The notes under the pieces: model-generated
Database searches by the model: none
Told to the model about the DNA's origin: nothing
Seen by the model: the letters and a program-made list of their open reading frames with translations, nothing else
Shown here: positions 16,899 to 24,662 of the stretch, in pieces
Numbering within the stretch: position 1 is the first letter of the stretch
Layout of the letters: each line of letters opens with the position of its first letter
Assembly (NCBI GenBank): GCA_040769125.1
Contig: JAXGLO010000001.1
Coordinates: forward strand, 1,674,001 to 1,738,000
From: CAIXSE01 sp040769125
Lineage (GTDB): Bacteria > Actinomycetota > Thermoleophilia > UBA2241
DNA: 64,000 nt
Direction of reading: 5' to 3'
Translations under genes and position numbers: made by a program

Positions 16899-18077
16899 TC
16901 AGGCCAGCTCCGGCTCCGCTCCGGGCGAGCCGCCCGGGCGCACGTGCGAGCGAGGCTCCAGCCGAGCGCCCGGTGCGATGAGCGAGTTGGCCGCGATCTC
17001 GCTGCGGTCGCCGATGACCGCGTTCTCATGGACGACGGCTTCGTGGTGGACGACCACGTTACGGCCGAGAATGCTCCCGGCGACGTAGGAGTTGCGACCC
17101 GCCTTGACGCCGTCCCAGTGGATAACGCCTTCGAGCACGGCGCCGTGCTCGATGACGCAGCCGTCCCCCACGATCAGAGGGCCGAGCAGCTCGGCCTCCG
17201 ACTCAATGAGACAGCCGGCGCCGATGAGCACCGGCGGCTCGATGTGGACGCCGGGGTCGATACGCGTACCCTCGCCGACCCACACGCCCGGGCGCAGACA
17301 GCGCCCGGGCACGTCGAGGACGACGTTGCCGAGAAGCGCGTCGAAGTTGCTGACCCTGTATTGCTCGATGTTGCCGACGTCGTTCCAGTAGCCCTCGAGA
17401 CGCCAGCGGTAGAACGGCGCGCCCGCCGCCAGAAGGGCGGGAAAGACGTCGCGGGCCCAGTCGCAGAAGGCGCCCGGCGGCACGAACTCGAAGATCTCGG
17501 GCTCGAAAGCGTAGATGCCGGTGCTGCACACGTCCGAGAGAGCCTCCTCGCGAGACGGCTTCTCCTGAATACCGGTGATGCGATCGTCGTCGTCGGCGAT
17601 CACCACTCCGTAGAGCGAAGGGTCGGGAACCTCCTTGACCGCCAGGGTGGCGATGCCGCCCCGGCGGCGATGCGCCGCCAGGAAGGCCGTGAGATCGATG
17701 TCGGTGAGGCCATCGCCGCTCACGACGATGAAGGTGCCGTCCGCGAACAGCTCACGAAACGCCCCCACGCCGCCGGCCGTCCCCAGAAGCTCCTCCTCGT
17801 AGTTGTAGTGCATCTCCACGCCGAAGACGGAGCCGTCGCCGAAATACGAGTGGATCTTGTCCGGATGGTAGTGGAGGTTGGCGGCCACCTCGGTGATGCC
17901 GTGACGGCGCAGCAGCCGCAGCATGTGCTCCATCACGGGGCGATTGAGGATGGGCACCATCGGCTTGGCGGTGCGCCCGGTGAGCGGATGCAGGCGGGTG
18001 CCGAGCCCCGCGGCCATGATCATCGCCTTGTAGCCCGACGAGGCGCCGGCGGCAGACCCTTGCGCCGCGCCGCTCAC
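16899..18077 (-). CDS. Sugar-phosphate nucleotidyltransferase with left-handed beta-helix tail
   Basis: Makes an NDP-sugar from NTP and sugar-1-phosphate. The signature MIMAAGLGTRLHPLT starts at about residue 19, followed by KPMVPILNRPVMEH, the metal-binding VSGDGLTDID and IQEKPS. From about residue 270, imperfect hexapeptide repeats (for example IGAGCLIESEAEL) indicate a left-handed beta-helix. This domain order suits mannose-1-phosphate guanylyltransferase or glucose-1-phosphate nucleotidyltransferases. The exact sugar is not determined, but manB and pgi/pmi in the same operon favour GDP-mannose. The GTG start overlaps the mtnA stop. A second paralogue lies at 23490-24653. Confidence 0.85.
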   Translation of the reverse strand: MSGAAQGSAAGASSGYKAMIMAAGLGTRLHPLTGRTAKPMVPILNRPVMEHMLRLLRRHGITEVAANLHYHPDKIHSYFGDGSVFGVEMHYNYEEELLGTAGGVGAFRELFADGTFIVVSGDGLTDIDLTAFLAAHRRRGGIATLAVKEVPDPSLYGVVIADDDDRITGIQEKPSREEALSDVCSTGIYAFEPEIFEFVPPGAFCDWARDVFPALLAAGAPFYRWRLEGYWNDVGNIEQYRVSNFDALLGNVVLDVPGRCLRPGVWVGEGTRIDPGVHIEPPVLIGAGCLIESEAELLGPLIVGDGCVIEHGAVLEGVIHWDGVKAGRNSYVAGSILGRNVVVHHEAVVHENAVIGDRSEIAANSLIAPGARLEPRSHVRPGGSPGAEPELA

Positions 18078-19183
18078 GCCTCGCGCTCCCCGGCGGCGCA
18101 GGCGGACGCCAACGCCTCGACGTAAGGCGCGCGAAGCACGCCGACCTCCGTGATGATCGCCCCGATGTTGGCGGCGGGAGTAACGTCGAAGGCAGGGTGA
18201 TGAGCGCGTGCGCCGGCGGGCGCGACCTGCTCCCCGCGGAAGCAGATCACCTCATCCTCGGCGCGCTCCTCGATGGGGATGGCGGCGCCGTCTAGGATGG
18301 TGAGATCGACCGTGGAGAGAGGCGCCGCAATGCAGAACGGAACGCCGTGCTCCTTGGCGAGCACCGACAGTGTATAGGTGCCGATCTTGTTGGCCGTGTC
18401 GCCGTTGGCGGCGATACGGTCGGCGCCGACCACGATGCCGTCGACGGCGCCGCGCTGGATGAAATGCCCGGCCATATTGTCGCTGATTACCCTGTACGGG
18501 ATGCCCTCGGCGCCGAGCTCCCAGGCGGTGAGGCGGGCGCCCTGAAGCCAGGGTCTCGTCTCGTCGACGAGCACGGAGATGCCCCCGTGCCGCACCTGAG
18601 CCGAGCGGATGACGCCGAGCGCCGTGCCGTACCCGGCCGTCGCCAGCGCGCCGGCGTTACAGTGGGTGAGGATGGTGTCGCCGGCCTTGAACAGCGCCGC
18701 GCCGTGCTCGCCGATACGCAGGCAGCGCTCAACGTCGTCGTCGAGGATCGCCTGCGCCCGCGCCAGCAGAGCCGCGACGCAGGCCTCCGGCGCGCCCGTA
18801 CAGGCCGCCCAGGCGTCGCGCATCTCATCGACCGCCCAGCGCAGGTTGACGGCCGTCGGCCGCGTGGCCAGCAGGCCCTCGGCGGCCTGCTCGAGCGCGG
18901 CCCGGAAGGCCGCCGCGTCCGACGGGTGCGCCGCGGCGGCCGCGGCGGCGGCGAGCGCGAGCCCGCCCGCCGCCGCCACGCCGATGGCCGGCGCGCCGCG
19001 AACGGTCATATCGGTGATGCACGCCGCGACCTCCTCCCAGCTGCGGCAGTGCACGTAGCGTTCCTCGTGCGGCAGCGCCAGCTGGTCGATGAGCACCACC
19101 TCATCGGCGAGGATGTCGACGGTGCGCACCCTCAGGCGCGACGCCGCGACCGCCACACCGCCCTCCGGGCCTGACTCAGGCAT
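18074..19183 (-). CDS. mtnA: S-methyl-5-thioribose-1-phosphate isomerase
   Basis: Converts methylthioribose-1-phosphate to methylthioribulose-1-phosphate in methionine salvage. RGAPAIGVAAAGG is the family N-terminal signature. LTHCNAGAL supplies catalytic Cys175 and VVGADRIAANGDTANKIGT supplies Asp255. Length (369 aa) is normal, with an alanine-rich helix near 75-95. Its neighbours are ahcY and a PNP-like protein upstream, which fits SAM by-product recycling. A normal MTA phosphorylase or nucleosidase, mtnK and the lower pathway genes are not in the window. The isomerase could also act on ribose-1,5-bisphosphate or related substrates. Confidence 0.94.
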   Translation of the reverse strand: MPESGPEGGVAVAASRLRVRTVDILADEVVLIDQLALPHEERYVHCRSWEEVAACITDMTVRGAPAIGVAAAGGLALAAAAAAAAHPSDAAAFRAALEQAAEGLLATRPTAVNLRWAVDEMRDAWAACTGAPEACVAALLARAQAILDDDVERCLRIGEHGAALFKAGDTILTHCNAGALATAGYGTALGVIRSAQVRHGGISVLVDETRPWLQGARLTAWELGAEGIPYRVISDNMAGHFIQRGAVDGIVVGADRIAANGDTANKIGTYTLSVLAKEHGVPFCIAAPLSTVDLTILDGAAIPIEERAEDEVICFRGEQVAPAGARAHHPAFDVTPAANIGAIITEVGVLRAPYVEALASACAAGEREA

Positions 19184-19198
19184 GCCTCGACGCGCTCC

Positions 19199-20461
19199 TC
19201 AGGTGCCCTGGTCCCACGACGCGAGGTAGGCAGCCTGCTCCTCGGTCAGCGTGTCGCACTCGATCCCCATGCCGGCGAGCTTGAGCCTGGCGATCTCGTC
19301 GTCGATGTCAGAGGGAACGACGTAAACCTTGTTCTCGAGGCTGTCGTGGTTCTTGACCATGTACTCCGCCGAGAGAGACTGATTGGCGAAGCTCATGTCC
19401 ATGACCGACGCCGGGTGGCCCTCTGCGGACGCAAGGTTGATGAGGCGGCCCTCCGCGAGCAGATAGAGACGACGGCCGTCGGCCATCACGTACTCCTCGA
19501 CGAAGTCGCGCACCGTGCGCTTGGAGACGGCCAAGGACTCGAGCGCGGGGATGTCGATCTCGACGTTGAAGTGGCCGGTGTTGGCGATGATCGAGCCGTC
19601 CTGCATGACCTCGAAATGCTCGCGGCGCAGCACGTGGATGTCGCCGGTGGCCGTGATGAACAGCTTGGCTACTTTGGCGGCCTCGGCGACCGGCATCACA
19701 CGGAAGCCGTCCATGGCGGCCTCGAGCGCACGCAGGGGGTCGACCTCGAGCACGATGACGTTGGCGCTGTGGCCCCTCATGCGCGTCGCGAGGCCGCGGC
19801 CGCACCAGCCGTAACCGGCCACGCAGACCGTCATGCCGGCGAGCAGGACATTGGTGGCGCGAACCACACCGTCGAGGGTGCTCTGCCCTGTGCCGTAACG
19901 GTTGTCGAACATGTGCTTCGTGTTGGCGTCGTTCACGGCGATGATCGGGAACATGAGGCGACCCTCGGCCTCGAGGGCCTTGAGGCGGATGACGCCCGTG
20001 GTCGTCTCCTCGGTACCGCCGATGATGTCGGCGGCCATGTCGGGGCGCTCGCCGTGGAGGACGCCAACGACATCGGCGCCGTCGTCCATGGTGATGTGCG
20101 GCCGGTGATCGACGCACGCACTGATGTGGGAGTAGTACGTGGCATCGTCCTCGCCCTTGATGGCATGGACGCGCACGCCGTAATCGTTGACGAGCGCTGC
20201 AGCGACGTCGTCCTGGGTGCTCAGCGGGTTGCTGGCGCAGAGCACGACGTCGGCGCCTCCGGCGACGAGGGTGCGCATGAGGTTGGCCGTCTCGCTGGTG
20301 ACGTGCAAACAGGCGCCGACACGCACGCCCTTGAGCGGCTGCTCGGCCGTGAAGCGCTCGCGGATGGACCTGAGGACCGGCATGTTGAGGTCGGCCCACT
20401 CGATGCGGCGCACGCCTTCTTGAGCCAGGCCGATGTCTTTGATGTCGTAGTCGGAAGCCAC
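19199..20461 (-). CDS. ahcY: Adenosylhomocysteinase
   Basis: Reversible hydrolysis of S-adenosyl-homocysteine to adenosine and homocysteine, with bound NAD. HVTSETANLMRTL begins the substrate domain, and the CASNPLSTQDDVAA and NDANTKHMFDNRYGTGQS motifs are present. The NAD site VAGYGWCGRGLA lies near residue 215. The 420-residue length corresponds to the shorter class that lacks the internal insertion of eukaryotic and proteobacterial enzymes. The start is GTG at 20461 with an AGGG-rich SD. It lies seven bases after the PNP-like gene and 15 bases before mtnA in one operon. Confidence 0.96.
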   Translation of the reverse strand: MASDYDIKDIGLAQEGVRRIEWADLNMPVLRSIRERFTAEQPLKGVRVGACLHVTSETANLMRTLVAGGADVVLCASNPLSTQDDVAAALVNDYGVRVHAIKGEDDATYYSHISACVDHRPHITMDDGADVVGVLHGERPDMAADIIGGTEETTTGVIRLKALEAEGRLMFPIIAVNDANTKHMFDNRYGTGQSTLDGVVRATNVLLAGMTVCVAGYGWCGRGLATRMRGHSANVIVLEVDPLRALEAAMDGFRVMPVAEAAKVAKLFITATGDIHVLRREHFEVMQDGSIIANTGHFNVEIDIPALESLAVSKRTVRDFVEEYVMADGRRLYLLAEGRLINLASAEGHPASVMDMSFANQSLSAEYMVKNHDSLENKVYVVPSDIDDEIARLKLAGMGIECDTLTEEQAAYLASWDQGT

Positions 20462-20468
20462 GAGACTC

Positions 20469-21044
20469 TCACCCTTCTTCGTCGTCGTTCGCCTGCAGTA
20501 CGCCGCAGGCGGCTATCTGGAGATCATAGTACGCAGCCACGAGCACCGCTGGAACCATGGTTTCGGAGAGGGCGGCGATGCCCGCCCGGATCGCCGCCCC
20601 GGCCTCAAAAGCCGAGAGCCGCCGAGCGTCGGCAACGCCTCCCACAACGCCGGCAGAGTATACCCGAGCCCCGCCACGGGCACGAATGTCGGCAGGTTGA
20701 TAACGGCCGCTGAGCGACGGGAAGCTGCGCGGCACGCCAGCGGGCCAGCGGCCGGCGAGCGGACCGCGCAGCTCGAGATTCACATGATCCGTCACCGCGA
20801 GCAGCGCGCCCGGCGGAGGCGAACAGTTGGCGCGCCCGCACTGCACGACCGGCGCCACCAGGCCCAGACAGACGCCCGGCGGCTGGCTCGCGAGAAGCGC
20901 GAAGAGCTCGCCTGCAAACGGGCGGCGCGGACGCAGCTCATGGCGCGCCAACGGCCGGATCTCGGCCTCCGGAAACAGCGCCACACAGACACGCTGCGAC
21001 GCCGCGTCATCGGCCGTGAGGGCGAGCCTGACGGCGTTCCCCAT
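20469..21044 (-). CDS. Truncated purine nucleoside phosphorylase-like protein
   Basis: 191-residue protein not matching a standard enzyme in full. From about residue 80 on, the order of motifs follows trimeric PNP/MTA phosphorylases: AVTDHVNLELRGPL corresponds to the DHINLTG..PL segment, SFPSLSGRYQPADIR to RFPDMSDAYD, and ALSETMVPAVLVAAYYDLQI to the MSTVPEVIVARH segment. The N-terminal third of PNP, with the GSGLG and phosphate-binding loops, is missing. It is replaced by an unrelated stretch of about 70 residues. Catalysis by the usual mechanism is therefore doubtful. Its place between pgi/pmi and ahcY-mtnA suggests a link to adenosine or methylthioadenosine. ATG 21044 follows the previous stop by three bases. 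Confidence 0.6.
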   Translation of the reverse strand: MGNAVRLALTADDAASQRVCVALFPEAEIRPLARHELRPRRPFAGELFALLASQPPGVCLGLVAPVVQCGRANCSPPPGALLAVTDHVNLELRGPLAGRWPAGVPRSFPSLSGRYQPADIRARGGARVYSAGVVGGVADARRLSAFEAGAAIRAGIAALSETMVPAVLVAAYYDLQIAACGVLQANDDEEG

Positions 21045-21047
21045 ACG

Positions 21048-22145
21048 TCAGTCGGAGCCGGCGGCGGCCAGCCTGCTCTTGAGAGCCTGGATCGCTCCCA
21101 CGGGGGTGGGGTCGACGCCGTAGAGCAGGGCGAGGTAGAAGGACACGTAGTCGCCGAGCTGGACGAGCGAGAACAGGCGCGCCAGACGGCTCTGCCCGCG
21201 CGCCCCGACCGTCTCGACGGCCAGGCCGCGCGAGCGCAGCTCCTCCGCGGTGAGCGCCACACGGCGCACGAGGCGAGGGTCGGCATCTCCATCCAGAAAC
21301 ACGCCGACGGTGGATGCGGAGATCGCCGGCAGGCTGGTCCAGCCCATGAGCTCGTTGTGGTCGATCTCGGGAAGCTCGCCCCAGAAGGCGGGCGCCTTGG
21401 CGTTCTCGTTGATCTGGCCCTTCCAGCGTCTCGCGACGGGCGTAGTGAGCCCGGCCCCGTAGACCACCGTCTGGCGCCCGTGCAGCCCCCGAGCCAGCAT
21501 CCTGGCGCGGTTCGCGTCTTCGCCGGAGCCGGGGCCGTACTCGATGACACCCTCGCGTAGAAGGCGAGCCGTCTCGGCGACGTCGTCGTCGTCGATGCTC
21601 GCCAGCCCCATGGCCGTCAGCGCGGCCAGCACGGGAGCCGTGAGGTAGCCGAGGGCGGCCCGCGGCTGGCAGCCGCGGGGAACCATCACGAGCGGCGCGG
21701 CACAAGCCGCCGCCAACCCGGCGAGTTGGCCGCCCGAGGCGACGCAGAGCAGCGTGCAACCGCGTGCGGCGGCAGCCTCGGCGCAGGCGAGCGTCTCCTC
21801 CGTGTCCCCTGAATAACTCACCGCAACGACGAGCGTGCCGGGCCCGGCCCAGGCGGGCAACTCGTAACCACGGACGACCGCCGTCGGGACCGCCAGCTCC
21901 GAGGCGGCGGCGAGGGCGAGGTCGGCGCCGATCGCCGAGCCCCCCATGCCGCAGACGACGAGGCCGGTCGGCGCGGCATCGCTTTCGTCCGCCGCCCCGG
22001 CGAGAACACGGCGAGCGACCGCGTAGCCGCCGGTGAGCTGGCGCGGGAGCTCCTCGAGCGCGCCGAGCATGTCGGCGACGTCGAGCTCGCGGACCCGCGC
22101 AGCGCCCAGGGCGATGGAATCAACCTTCTGGGCAGCGCCCGTCAC
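21048..22145 (-). CDS. Bifunctional phosphoglucose/phosphomannose isomerase (SIS family)
   Basis: Interconverts fructose-6-phosphate with glucose-6- and mannose-6-phosphate. It has two SIS domains: GMGGSAIGADL and SYSGDTEETL in the first, and ENAKAPAFWGELPEIDHNE plus YVSFYLALLYGVDPTPV in the second. These are diagnostic of the archaeal/actinobacterial bifunctional enzyme. Length is 365 aa. The start is GTG at 22145, one base after the manB stop. Together with manB and the nucleotidyltransferases it would feed mannose-1-phosphate into GDP-mannose for glycopolymers. Confidence 0.93.
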   Translation of the reverse strand: MTGAAQKVDSIALGAARVRELDVADMLGALEELPRQLTGGYAVARRVLAGAADESDAAPTGLVVCGMGGSAIGADLALAAASELAVPTAVVRGYELPAWAGPGTLVVAVSYSGDTEETLACAEAAAARGCTLLCVASGGQLAGLAAACAAPLVMVPRGCQPRAALGYLTAPVLAALTAMGLASIDDDDVAETARLLREGVIEYGPGSGEDANRARMLARGLHGRQTVVYGAGLTTPVARRWKGQINENAKAPAFWGELPEIDHNELMGWTSLPAISASTVGVFLDGDADPRLVRRVALTAEELRSRGLAVETVGARGQSRLARLFSLVQLGDYVSFYLALLYGVDPTPVGAIQALKSRLAAAGSD

Positions 22146-22146
22146 T

Positions 22147-23493
22147 TCATACCTCGCGAATAACGGCCAGGACGCGATCGCGCTGCTCCTCCATCAGCCC
22201 GCGCTCGTCGGCGCCGAGATTGAGCCGCACGAGGGGCTCCGTGTTGGAGGCGCGCACGTTGAAGTGCCAATGCTCATAATCCACGGAGATGCCGTCGATC
22301 TTCGAGATCTCGCCGTCCGAGAACATCGCCTCGATGCGCGCCAGCACGGCCGGCACGTCGGCGACGGTGGAGTTGATCTCGCCGCTGATGAAGTACTTCT
22401 GGCGCAGCGGCTCGAGCAGCTCGGCGAGCGTCGCCTTCTTCTCGGCGAGCAGCTCGAGGATGAGCAACGCCGGGATGAAGCCGGAGTCGGCGTTGTAGTT
22501 CTCGCTGAAGTAGTAGTGCCCGGAGACCTCGCCGCCGAAGAGAACCTGCTCGCGGCGCATGCGCTGTTTGAAGAAGGCGTGCCCCACCCGGTTGAGGAGC
22601 GGCACGCCCCCGTTGGCGCGCACGACGTCCGGCACGACACGGCTGGCGCGCAGGTCGTAGAGAATCTTCGCGCCCGGATGCTTCAGAAGAAGCGCCTCCG
22701 CGAGGAGCGCCGTGACGAAGTCGCCAGGCACGAACCCGCCGGCCTCGTCGATGAAGAAGCAGCGGTCGGCGTCCCCGTCCCAGGCGATGCCGAGGTCGGC
22801 CTTCTCGGCCACGACCCGCTCCCGGATCTCCCGGCTGTTCTCCTCAAGCAGAGGGTTGGGCTCGTGATTCGGGAAGGTGCCGTCGACCTCGAAGTACATC
22901 TTCACGCAGTCCAGCGCCGTGCCCCCGAAGACCAGCGGAGCCAGCTTGCCGGCGACCCCGTTGGCCGCGTCCATTACGACCTTGTCCGGCCGGAAGGCGC
23001 CGATATCGACCATGCTGTGCAGATGCTGCACGTACGCCGGATAGAGGTCGCACTGCTCGCTGCCGGCGCCGGCCGCCGCGAGAGGCAGATCGCCGAGCGC
23101 CTGACTGCGCTGCTTGAGCTCGGGGATACCCTGGTCGCCGCTGAGCGGCAGAGCCCCGGCGCCCACGAGCTTGAGGCCGTTGTACTGAGGTGGGTTGTGC
23201 GACGCCGTGATCATGGCGCCACCGTCGAGGCCCCGGGAGGCGACACCGTAGTAGAGCATCTCGGTGGGGACCAGCCCGAAATCGACGATCCCGGCGCCGC
23301 CGGCGGCGGCTCCGGCCGCGAACGCCTCGAGGAGAGCGTGCGACGAGGGCCGGGGGTCCATGCCCGCCCCGAGCGTGGCGGCGCCGAGTTGCTGAGCCAG
23401 CGCGTAACCGAGGCGCGCGGCCACGTCCTCGTTGAGCTCCTGAGGGCAGAGCCCGCGGACGTCGTATGCCTTGAAGATGCCGTCTGGGATCAC
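22147..23493 (-). CDS. manB: Phosphomannomutase/phosphoglucomutase
   Basis: Alpha-D-phosphohexomutase. The N-terminal FKAYDVRG and the phosphoserine loop ITASHNPPQYNG (Ser98) are clear. WDGDADRCFF is the magnesium-binding loop, the sugar-binding GEVSGHYYF follows, and the phosphate-binding RASNTEPLVRLN ends domain 4. Length is 448 aa, normal for ManB/CpsG. Specificity between mannose and glucose cannot be read directly; the adjoining isomerase favours mannose-6-phosphate. The GTG start overlaps the upstream stop by four bases (GTGA). Confidence 0.93.
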   Translation of the reverse strand: MIPDGIFKAYDVRGLCPQELNEDVAARLGYALAQQLGAATLGAGMDPRPSSHALLEAFAAGAAAGGAGIVDFGLVPTEMLYYGVASRGLDGGAMITASHNPPQYNGLKLVGAGALPLSGDQGIPELKQRSQALGDLPLAAAGAGSEQCDLYPAYVQHLHSMVDIGAFRPDKVVMDAANGVAGKLAPLVFGGTALDCVKMYFEVDGTFPNHEPNPLLEENSREIRERVVAEKADLGIAWDGDADRCFFIDEAGGFVPGDFVTALLAEALLLKHPGAKILYDLRASRVVPDVVRANGGVPLLNRVGHAFFKQRMRREQVLFGGEVSGHYYFSENYNADSGFIPALLILELLAEKKATLAELLEPLRQKYFISGEINSTVADVPAVLARIEAMFSDGEISKIDGISVDYEHWHFNVRASNTEPLVRLNLGADERGLMEEQRDRVLAVIREV

Positions 23494-24653
23494 CGTCTGG
23501 CCTCCTCACCGCGCTGATACTCGTTGAACTGGATGGCGCCGTCGGCGAGCGTCGTCCCCGGGTAGACGCAGATGCCGCGTGCCAGACGGTTGCCTGCCCC
23601 CACGGCGCACCCCTCACCGAGGACCGCGCCGTCGAGCTGCGCGCCCGCGCCCACGCTGCTGCCGCGAACGACGATGCTGCTCTTGATGTGGGCGTGCGGC
23701 GCAATGTCGACATCGGACTGGACGACCGACTCCGCGACCCTCGCGCCCTCGCCCACGCGCGCAGCAGCGCCGATCACGGCCCGCGGCCCGATGCGGGCGC
23801 CGGCCTCCACACGCGCGCGCTCGCCCACGTAGCACGGCGGCACGACTCGAGCGTCGGGGTCCACGACGGCCGACAGCGCCACGTAGACGTAGTCGCGGCC
23901 GAGCTGAGCCCCGACCGCCGTGTCGACGACGCGCTCGAGGATGTCGAAGTGAGCCTGCAAGTAGCTTTCGGGGGTGCCGATGTCGCACCAGTACCCGTGA
24001 TCGACGAAGCCGTAGAGAGAGCCCGCCTGCGCGAGCACCGGGAAGACGCCTCGCTCGATAGAGAAGAGGCGACCGCGCGGGATCATTTCGAGAATCTCGG
24101 GCTCGAGGACGTACACGCCGGCGTTGATGAGGGCGGTCCCCTCCCACTCGCCCGGCTTCTCGACGAAGCTGGCGACGGCGCCGTCGTCGCGCAGCTCCAC
24201 GAGCCCGTAGCGACGCGGGTCATCGACGGGGGTGAGACACACGGTGCCCGTGGCACGGCGGTCGGCGTGCATCGCCGCGAGAGCCGTGAGGTCCACGTCG
24301 CTGAGAACGTCTCCGTTGAAGACGAAGAAGCTGCCGTCGTCGAGCAGGGCCTCGCAGTTCGCTATGGCTCCAGCCGTCCCCAGCGGCTCGCTCTCGACCG
24401 CGTAGTCGACCTGCAGGCCGTACGCCGTGCCGTCGCCGATCTCAGCCTCGATGGCGTCCGCCAGATAGCCGGTCGAGAAGATCGCGCGCTCCACGCCGTG
24501 CCGCGCCATATTGTCGAGGATGTACGAGACGAAGGGGCGCTCCACGACGGGCGCGACCGGCTTGGGCACACGCAAGGTGACCGGCCGCAGTCGCGTACCC
24601 TCGCCGCCCACGAGGATGATCGCCTGCCGTGGGCCAGTGTGCGCAGCACACAT
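23490..24653 (-). CDS. Sugar-phosphate nucleotidyltransferase (mannose-1-phosphate guanylyltransferase-like)
   Basis: GT-A type transferase with signature AIILVGGEGTRLRPVT at the N terminus, KPVAPVVERPFVSYIL, the metal site FNGDVLSDVD, FVEKP and INAGVYVLEPEI. From about residue 250 a left-handed beta-helix of hexapeptide repeats follows. The GGEGTRLRP loop is typical of mannose-1-phosphate guanylyltransferases of actinobacteria. It is a paralogue of the gene at 16899-18077 in the same operon; the two probably make different NDP-sugars, or the other has drifted. ATG start; the neighbouring ugd stop lies nine bases upstream. Confidence 0.87.
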   Translation of the reverse strand: MCAAHTGPRQAIILVGGEGTRLRPVTLRVPKPVAPVVERPFVSYILDNMARHGVERAIFSTGYLADAIEAEIGDGTAYGLQVDYAVESEPLGTAGAIANCEALLDDGSFFVFNGDVLSDVDLTALAAMHADRRATGTVCLTPVDDPRRYGLVELRDDGAVASFVEKPGEWEGTALINAGVYVLEPEILEMIPRGRLFSIERGVFPVLAQAGSLYGFVDHGYWCDIGTPESYLQAHFDILERVVDTAVGAQLGRDYVYVALSAVVDPDARVVPPCYVGERARVEAGARIGPRAVIGAAARVGEGARVAESVVQSDVDIAPHAHIKSSIVVRGSSVGAGAQLDGAVLGEGCAVGAGNRLARGICVYPGTTLADGAIQFNEYQRGEEARR

Positions 24654-24662
24654 CGCAGCCGC

